From: Actinomycetota bacterium
Lineage (GTDB): Bacteria; Actinomycetota; CADDZG01; WHSQ01
DNA: 5,098 nt
Direction of reading: 5' to 3'
NCBI GenBank assembly: GCA_016781115.1
Contig: JADDQX010000190.1
Coordinates: forward strand, 1 to 5,098
The notes under the pieces were generated by a model. That model did no database searches. It was given only the letters and a program-made list of their open reading frames with translations, and was not told where the DNA came from. Positions 1 through 5,098 of the stretch are shown piece after piece. The translations under genes were made by a program, and so were the position numbers. Within the stretch, counting starts at the first letter, position 1. The number at the start of each line of letters is the position of its first letter.

Positions 1-1
1 C

Positions 2-178
2 ATCGCATACGAGGTGGAGGACCTCGAGGCTGCGCTCGCCGAGCTCAAGGCGAAGGGGGTGCGTCTGATCGACCAGCGACCGCGGCGCGGCGGCCGGGGC
101 CACATGGTGGCCTTCGTGCACCCGAAGGGCAATCACGGCCTCTTGGTCGAGTTGATCCAACGCCCCGGCTCGCATTGA
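2..178 (+). CDS. mce: Methylmalonyl-CoA epimerase, C-terminal part (5' end outside window)
   Basis: Partial gene: 58 residues and a TGA stop are present; the start lies before the window. The enzyme is a cytoplasmic metalloenzyme of the VOC (glyoxalase-like) superfamily that interconverts (S)- and (R)-methylmalonyl-CoA, feeding methylmalonyl-CoA mutase in propionyl-CoA breakdown. The fragment begins IAYEVEDLEAAL, as in the second VOC module of epimerases. The base at position 1 fits the last base of a His codon, and family members have a metal-binding His just there (HIAYEV). The segment then runs through LKAKGVRLID and FVHPKGNHG to LLVELIQ near the C-terminus; the Glu of VEL (codon 149-151) aligns with the last metal ligand of the family. 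The gene overlaps the MFS gene by four bases. A propionyl-CoA carboxylase-type gene 3.5 kb downstream supports the assignment. Another VOC enzyme is possible but less likely. Confidence 0.88.
   Translation: MAYEVEDLEAALAELKAKGVRLIDQRPRRGGRGHMVAFVHPKGNHGLLVELIQRPGSH
175..178 (+). other. TTGA stop/start overlap between epimerase and MFS genes
   Basis: The TTG start of the transporter and the TGA stop of the epimerase share bases in the tetranucleotide TTGA. Such four-base overlaps usually mean one mRNA and reinitiation by ribosomes finishing the upstream gene. No ribosome binding site is seen before the TTG, which fits coupling. Confidence 0.7.
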
Positions 179-1497
179 GCGACCCCGCCGAACCGGGAGT
201 CCCCACTGCCGCCGTAGCGGATGAAGCCGAAGGGCCGTCGAAGCCCGTCGACGACTCGCCTCTACGGCGCCCCGAGTTCCGCAAGCTGCTGGCCATCTCG
301 ATCACGGTCGCGCTCGGCTTCGGGATGGTCATCCCGGTGCTTCCGCTGCTGGCGGAGTCGTTCGGCGTCAGCCTCGCGGCGGTGGGCCTCGTCCAGCTCG
401 TCTTCGGCCTCACCCGGTTCTCTTTCGGACTGGTCGGAGGCCTCGTCGTCGACCGATTCGGTGAGCGAGCTTCGACCATGGCGGGCTTGTTGATCGTCGC
501 GGTCTCGTCATACGCCGCTGGGTTCGCCACGGACTTCCCGCAGCTGGTGCTCGCTCGTGGGTTCGGGGGCGCCGGCTCCGCGCTGTTCATCGCGGGGCTG
601 ATGAACAGGATCTTGCGGATCATCGAGCCGGAGGCGATGGGGCGGGCGACCGGCGCCTTCCGATCGTCGTTCCTGGTCGGGATAGGAGCGGGCCCCGTTC
701 TCGGCGGCCTGGTAGCGCGGCGATTCGGCGTCGCCGCCCCCTTCCACTTCTACGCCACCGGGCTGCTGCTCGCCACGGCGATCGCGTACGTCGTGATGGG
801 CGGTGACGGGGCCGTCTTCCGGCGAGAACGGCGCTCGCCGCTTGAGGCACTGCGGGCGGCGCGGCCGCTGTTGCACGACATCCGCTACGTGGCCGCGCTC
901 CTTGCGACGTTCGTGGGCTGGTGGACCGTGTCGGGACCGAGTCAGATCGTGGGGGTGGTCTACGCGAAGAACCGGCTCGGACTCTCGGCCGAGCAGATCG
1001 GCGTGGCGATCACGATGCTCGCGGTCGGCGAGGTGCTGATCCTGTGGGTCGCGGGACGTGCGTCCGATCGTTACGGCAGGCGTGCGGTCCTGGTGCCGAG
1101 CCTCGCCGTCGTGGCGCTGGCGACGTTGTTGATGGGCCAGATCGAGGCCCTTCCGTTCGCTTTCTTCCCACTGATGATCGCGATCGGCGCGGGCGTTGCA
1201 GCCGGTGGCACCGCCGCGGGAGGGCTGCTCGCGGATTCCATCCCACAGGGCGGGTCGGGCGCGGCGGTCGGCGTGAATCAGATGGCCGGCGATCTCGGAT
1301 ACCTGATCGCCCCGTCGCTGCTGGGTGCGGTGGCCGAAACGACCTGGGACTACGAGGGTGCATACGTGGTGGGGGCGCTGCCGGCGGTGCTGATGTTGTT
1401 CATCGCGCTGCGTCTGCCGACAGGCACCGGCCGCTCGGCCGCGCCCGAAGAACGGTCTACGGGACATCCGGTCGAGCCTCACGAGCCGGTGGGCTGA
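175..1497 (+). CDS. MFS transporter, 12 transmembrane helices, DHA1-like
   Basis: A 440-residue inner-membrane secondary transporter of the major facilitator superfamily, a normal length for the family. About 12 hydrophobic segments can be placed, roughly at residues 36-58, 65-92, 101-118, 121-146, 160-182, 187-207, 236-265, 273-294, 304-321, 327-352, 361-385 and 394-413, with a charged central loop at 208-235. Motif A is clear after helix 2 (GLVVDRFGER, 89-98) and repeated after helix 8 (GRASDRYGRR, 294-303). Arg128 in helix 4 fits motif B, and GAGPVLGG (171-178) in helix 5 fits motif C of drug:H+ antiporters. Both tails are hydrophilic. The TTG start is chosen because no ATG, GTG or other clear start follows before helix 1 and because TTGA overlaps the epimerase stop, which suggests translational coupling; no Shine-Dalgarno site is visible. 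The substrate is unknown: drug or metabolite export is the family-based guess. Confidence 0.9.
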   Translation: MSDPAEPGVPTAAVADEAEGPSKPVDDSPLRRPEFRKLLAISITVALGFGMVIPVLPLLAESFGVSLAAVGLVQLVFGLTRFSFGLVGGLVVDRFGERASTMAGLLIVAVSSYAAGFATDFPQLVLARGFGGAGSALFIAGLMNRILRIIEPEAMGRATGAFRSSFLVGIGAGPVLGGLVARRFGVAAPFHFYATGLLLATAIAYVVMGGDGAVFRRERRSPLEALRAARPLLHDIRYVAALLATFVGWWTVSGPSQIVGVVYAKNRLGLSAEQIGVAITMLAVGEVLILWVAGRASDRYGRRAVLVPSLAVVALATLLMGQIEALPFAFFPLMIAIGAGVAAGGTAAGGLLADSIPQGGSGAAVGVNQMAGDLGYLIAPSLLGAVAETTWDYEGAYVVGALPAVLMLFIALRLPTGTGRSAAPEERSTGHPVEPHEPVG

Positions 1498-1504
1498 TCC
1501 GATA

Positions 1505-1510
1505 TACGGT
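1505..1510 (+). promoter_or_regulatory. Candidate -10 element for a leaderless purM transcript
   Basis: TACGGT matches the TANNNT form of actinobacterial -10 elements and lies exactly six bases before the purM GTG. That spacing would put the transcription start on the GTG itself, giving a leaderless mRNA, which is common in actinomycetes. The gene has no Shine-Dalgarno site, which agrees. There is no recognisable -35 box, and read-through from the transporter gene, which ends 19 bp upstream, is equally possible. Confidence 0.35.
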
Positions 1511-1522
1511 CACCTGGTGACC
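1508..1522. repeat. Perfect 15-bp palindrome over the purM start codon
   Basis: GGTCACC (1508-1514) and GGTGACC (1516-1522) are perfect inverted arms around a single T. The left arm overlaps the candidate -10 element and the right arm contains the GTG start codon. It could be an operator or an mRNA hairpin masking the start, or chance; the symmetry is seen, any function is inference. Confidence 0.45.
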
Positions 1523-2611
1523 AGCACCTACACCGACGCCGGCGTCCGCGGACAGGGCGAAGCGCTCGGTTCGATCCAGCGTCACCTCGGCCCCACCCTC
1601 ACCTTCCCCTCCAATGCCGAGGTCATCACCCGGTTCGGGCAGTACGCGAGCGTGTTGAAGGTCACCGCCGACCTCGCCATCGCCATCTCCACCGACGGCG
1701 TCGGCTCGAAGACGATCGTCGCCTCCGCCCTTGGTCGCTACGACACGATCGGCTTCGACTGCATCGCGATGAACGTCAACGACATCATCTGCGTCGGAGC
1801 GCGCCCGTTCGCTCTCGTCGACTACCTGGGCGTTCACACGCTGGACGCGGGCCGCACGGAAGAGATCCTGCGCGGCTTGGGGGCCGCGGCCAAAGAGGCG
1901 TCGATAGCGATCCCGGGTGGCGAGCTCGCGCAGCTCCCGGAGGTCATCGGCTCCGACGGCCGAAGCGACGGCGACCCCACCGCTTTCGACCTCGTCGGCA
2001 CCTGCATCGGCACCTGTCACCCAGACCGTCTCGTGCTGGGCCAAGACATCGAGGTGGGCGACGCCATCATCGGGATCGCGTCGTCGGGCGTCCACTCGAA
2101 CGGATTGACGCTCGCACGTAAGACGCTTCTGGGCAGCGGGCGCTACTCGCTTCTCGACGAGGTCGACGAACTCGGGCGACCCCTCGGGGAAGAGCTTCTC
2201 GAACCGACAGAGATATACGTCCGCGCCGTCACGGGATTGTGGGACGCGGGCATCGAGACACGAGGCCTGGTCCACATCACCAGCGACGGCTTCACGAACC
2301 TCTGTCGCCTCGACGCGGCGGTGGGCTACGACATCGAAGAGCTCCCGGATCCACCGTCGATCTTCCGGCTGATCCAGAGCACCGGCAACATCACGAGCGC
2401 GGAGATGTACCGCGTCTTCAACATGGGGATCGGCTTCGTCGTGATCGTCGCGAACGGCGCTGTGGAACCCGTGCTCGAGCATCTGCGGAGCAGCGGCTAT
2501 CGCTCGCAGCGCATCGGGACGGTCACCGAGGAGCCCGGAGTAGTAACGATCCGGCCCGCAGGCCTGGTGGGGCGACTGGAAGAGGGAGAGAGCAGCTTCC
2601 GCTCTCTTTGA
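1517..2611 (+). CDS. purM: Phosphoribosylformylglycinamidine cyclo-ligase (AIR synthase), PurM family
   Basis: A complete 364-residue cytoplasmic enzyme of purine biosynthesis. PurM uses ATP to close FGAM into aminoimidazole ribonucleotide (step five of IMP synthesis). Family marks in order: YTDAGV at 5-10, the start of PurM proteins, which supports the GTG start; STDGVGSK at 58-65; GFDCIAMNVNDI with GARP at 79-97; GGELAQLPEVI at 134-144; SSGVHSNG at 189-196; LLEPTEIYV at 227-235; HITSDGFTNL at 253-262; STGN at 288-291 and EMYRVFNMGIG at 296-306 in the C-terminal AIRS_C domain. The motifs (MNVNDI, GE-AQLPE) look closer to the archaeal-type branch than to E. coli PurM, judged from memory. Oddities: the usual TGGG loop is TSDG and the usual AGVDI is AGVRG. 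It lies 19 bp after the transporter gene and converges on the next gene. A specialised PurM paralogue cannot be excluded. Confidence 0.88.
   Translation: MTSTYTDAGVRGQGEALGSIQRHLGPTLTFPSNAEVITRFGQYASVLKVTADLAIAISTDGVGSKTIVASALGRYDTIGFDCIAMNVNDIICVGARPFALVDYLGVHTLDAGRTEEILRGLGAAAKEASIAIPGGELAQLPEVIGSDGRSDGDPTAFDLVGTCIGTCHPDRLVLGQDIEVGDAIIGIASSGVHSNGLTLARKTLLGSGRYSLLDEVDELGRPLGEELLEPTEIYVRAVTGLWDAGIETRGLVHITSDGFTNLCRLDAAVGYDIEELPDPPSIFRLIQSTGNITSAEMYRVFNMGIGFVVIVANGAVEPVLEHLRSSGYRSQRIGTVTEEPGVVTIRPAGLVGRLEEGESSFRSL
2587..2607 (+). terminator. Stem-loop at the 3' end of purM, possible weak terminator
   Basis: AGAGAGC (2587-2593) and GCTCTCT (2601-2607) form a perfect 7-bp stem with a 7-base loop, followed by only a short T run (TTT to 2609) before GAG. 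It lies inside the last codons of purM, and the convergent gene ends only 9 bp beyond the purM stop, leaving no room for a conventional terminator. The stem is seen; termination is inferred and weakly supported because the stem is only moderately GC-rich and the T tract is short. Confidence 0.35.
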
Positions 2612-2620
2612 GTCGACGCC

Positions 2621-3586
2621 CTAGGGGATCGGTGGGAGATCGGGGTCGGGAGCCGAGGAACCCTCCTCGGAGCCACCCGCCTCGTCGCCGTCCTTCTCCT
2701 CTTCTGTCTCTTCGTTCGAAGAGGGCTCCGGCTCCGGCTCCGAGTCCGAACCCTGGTCAGCGGACTGGCCGGAACCCTCGTCCTGTGACGGGGCTTGCCC
2801 CGACGTCTCCTTGTCTGCCTTCTTCTTGGCACGGCCCACTTTCTTCATCACGGGAGCGGCCTCGAGGGCAAGCGTCGACGACGCCGTGTCCACGACATCG
2901 GATGCCGCGGTCATGGCCTGTTCCACCTTCTGCGCCAACGTGCCGGTGAGAAGACCGAGGACGTCGTTGAGCCCAGCTTCGTCTACCTCTCCGCCGGTGA
3001 GCGCGGTGAGACGGCGGTACTCGCCCGCTGTGAGCACCAGCTTCACGTCACCGATCTGCAGGCGCCGGATGAGCCGCTGCACCGCCGGGTTGCTCCGCGC
3101 TCCTGCGGCCAGATCAGACCGGCCTGAGCCGTTGGCACGCAACGGCGCGAGAGCGCGTGCCTGGTCGCGATCCTCGAACACTCCCGCAACCGCCATCCCG
3201 ACGGCTGAGAAGGCCAGGACGCAGGCACCGAGCATCGCTACCGCAAACGAACGGGCCAGACGCAAGCGAGTGATGCGACCGCGGCGGACGGCTTGGGCGA
3301 CCTTGACCTCGTTCACGGTCTCGATCAGGGCGATCTCCTCGGTCCGAACGTCCTGCTCGAGCTCGGCCAACAGCCTCGTCGCCGCTGAGACCTCGCCGGC
3401 TCGCATCAAGGTCGCGGAGAAAGAGAGCTTGTCGTCAACGGCCTTACGGGCGCGGCGCGAGAAGCGGCTAGCGCTCTGCGCCAGCTCCAGGCTCGCAGCA
3501 CGCTCCTCCGCGGTGTCCGCCGCGAGCAACTCCGAGAGATTGCGCTGCATCTCTCTGAGGTCGCCGATCCAGGTCTTCACTCCCAT
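2621..3586 (-). CDS. Hypothetical single-pass membrane protein with acidic C-terminal tail
   Basis: I do not recognise a family for this 321-residue protein. Residues 1-100 are charged and predicted helical, probably partly coiled-coil (for example LLAELEQDVRTEEIALIE, 72-89). A basic stretch (RRGRITRLRLAR, 101-112) precedes one hydrophobic segment at about 113-136. By the positive-inside rule the N-terminus is cytoplasmic and the C-terminus outside. Residues 165-245 form a second, probably folded region (QRLIRRLQIGDVKLVLTAGEY onward) containing the helix-like NDVLGLLTGTLAQKVEQAM. A lysine-rich patch (MKKVGRAKKKADK, 247-259) is followed by a low-complexity tail rich in Glu, Asp, Ser, Gly and Pro to the end. 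The ATG is preceded by AGGAG on the minus strand (3600-3604) with a long 13-base spacer; no upstream in-frame start is closer. The long overlapping plus-strand frame is Ser/Arg-rich and looks like an antisense shadow. Confidence 0.8.
   Translation of the reverse strand: MGVKTWIGDLREMQRNLSELLAADTAEERAASLELAQSASRFSRRARKAVDDKLSFSATLMRAGEVSAATRLLAELEQDVRTEEIALIETVNEVKVAQAVRRGRITRLRLARSFAVAMLGACVLAFSAVGMAVAGVFEDRDQARALAPLRANGSGRSDLAAGARSNPAVQRLIRRLQIGDVKLVLTAGEYRRLTALTGGEVDEAGLNDVLGLLTGTLAQKVEQAMTAASDVVDTASSTLALEAAPVMKKVGRAKKKADKETSGQAPSQDEGSGQSADQGSDSEPEPEPSSNEETEEEKDGDEAGGSEEGSSAPDPDLPPIP
2724..2741. repeat. Three tandem GGCTCC hexamers in the acidic tail
   Basis: GGCTCC is repeated three times without interruption. 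On the minus strand it encodes the EPEPEP run (residues 283-288) of the acidic tail of the membrane protein. A repeat this short is prone to slippage in whole codons, so tail length may vary between strains. Confidence 0.6.
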
Positions 3587-3599
3587 GATGGAGGGGGTT

Positions 3600-3604
3600 C
3601 TCCT
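3600..3604 (-). promoter_or_regulatory. Shine-Dalgarno-like AGGAG before the membrane protein gene
   Basis: Read on the minus strand, AGGAG (within AGAGGAG) lies 13 bases before the ATG at 3586. It is the only clear ribosome binding site in the window. The spacing is longer than the usual 5-9 bases, so it may work poorly; no in-frame start codon lies between it and the ATG. Confidence 0.45.
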
Positions 3605-3636
3605 CTGAGGGCGCGTCCCCTGCCGGGTTCGGCCGG

Positions 3637-3651
3637 AAATCTGTCCGATTT
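3637..3651. repeat. Small inverted repeat in the divergent intergenic region
   Basis: AAATC (3637-3641) and GATTT (3647-3651) are perfect inverted arms around TGTCC. They sit in the most AT-rich part of the 131-bp gap between the divergent genes, where a regulator or promoter for the minus-strand gene might lie. Five-base arms are short enough to occur by chance. Confidence 0.25.
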
Positions 3652-3702
3652 GCCACGATTCACCCGAGCGAGGCGGCCCGGCCCCCGGACGGGTGCGGCC
3701 AC

Positions 3703-3708
3703 TACAAT
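3703..3708 (+). promoter_or_regulatory. Candidate -10 element before the carboxylase gene
   Basis: TACAAT is a near-consensus -10 hexamer (TATAAT with one change) in an otherwise very GC-rich stretch. It ends nine bases before the carboxylase ATG, so the transcript would start at or within a few bases of the ATG, giving a leaderless or nearly leaderless mRNA. No Shine-Dalgarno site precedes the ATG, which agrees. No -35 element is recognisable at the usual distance (the bases there are GGCCCC). Confidence 0.5.
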
Positions 3709-3717
3709 CGGCGCCTC

Positions 3718-5098
<1,381 letters not shown>

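Noticed and set aside
508..1482. Minus-strand open frame (324 codons) opposite the MFS gene
   Set aside because: Arg/His/Gln-rich antisense shadow; the plus strand encodes a clear 12-helix transporter with two motif A copies.
1457..2482. Minus-strand open frame (341 codons) opposite purM
   Set aside because: Translation is rich in Asp, Arg, His and Val, typical of the antisense of a GC-rich gene, and purM on the plus strand is unmistakable.
2239..2949. Plus-strand frame running from purM into the convergent gene, as a possible purM fusion or frameshift
   Set aside because: purM is full length in its own frame with an intact C-terminal domain, and this frame gives only Arg/Pro/Ser-rich low-complexity sequence.
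2811..3608. Long plus-strand open frame (265 codons) opposite the membrane protein gene
   Set aside because: Its translation is a Ser/Arg/Ala-rich string without domains, while the minus strand gives a plausible membrane protein with a start, a ribosome-binding-site-like motif and a convergent stop next to purM.

Overview
This is a GC-rich chromosomal stretch with five protein genes, tightly packed and using GTG/TTG as well as ATG starts. High GC, little use of Shine-Dalgarno sites, and an acyl-CoA carboxyltransferase that resembles streptomycete PccB point to an actinomycete-like bacterium (Actinomycetota), possibly an uncultured lineage. The assignment is an inference: there is no rRNA or other marker that would fix the taxon.

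Layout from left to right: (1) the last 58 residues of a methylmalonyl-CoA epimerase (+ strand, 1-178); (2) a 12-helix MFS transporter (+, 175-1497) whose TTG start overlaps the epimerase stop by four bases; (3) a complete phosphoribosylformylglycinamidine cyclo-ligase, PurM type (+, 1517-2611), 19 bp downstream; (4) a convergent, unrecognised single-pass membrane protein with a very acidic C-terminal tail (-, 2621-3586); (5) after a 131-bp divergent intergenic region, the first 460 codons of a propionyl/acyl-CoA carboxylase beta subunit (+, 3718 to the window edge). No RNA gene, mobile element, CRISPR array or phage feature was seen.

Functionally, genes 1 and 5 belong to the same pathway. 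The carboxylase makes (S)-methylmalonyl-CoA from propionyl-CoA, and the epimerase converts it to the (R) form for methylmalonyl-CoA mutase. The MFS protein is probably co-translated with the epimerase, but its substrate cannot be read from the sequence. PurM is purine biosynthesis and has no obvious link to the others. The minus-strand gene is an orphan.

I found no convincing new multi-gene system. The points most worth a second look are: the diverged glycine loop and N-terminal motif of PurM; a perfect 15-bp palindrome over the purM start next to a -10-like element that would give a leaderless mRNA; a similar arrangement before the carboxylase gene; Val in place of the usual Asp at a known substrate-specificity position of the carboxylase; and the acidic-tailed membrane protein.
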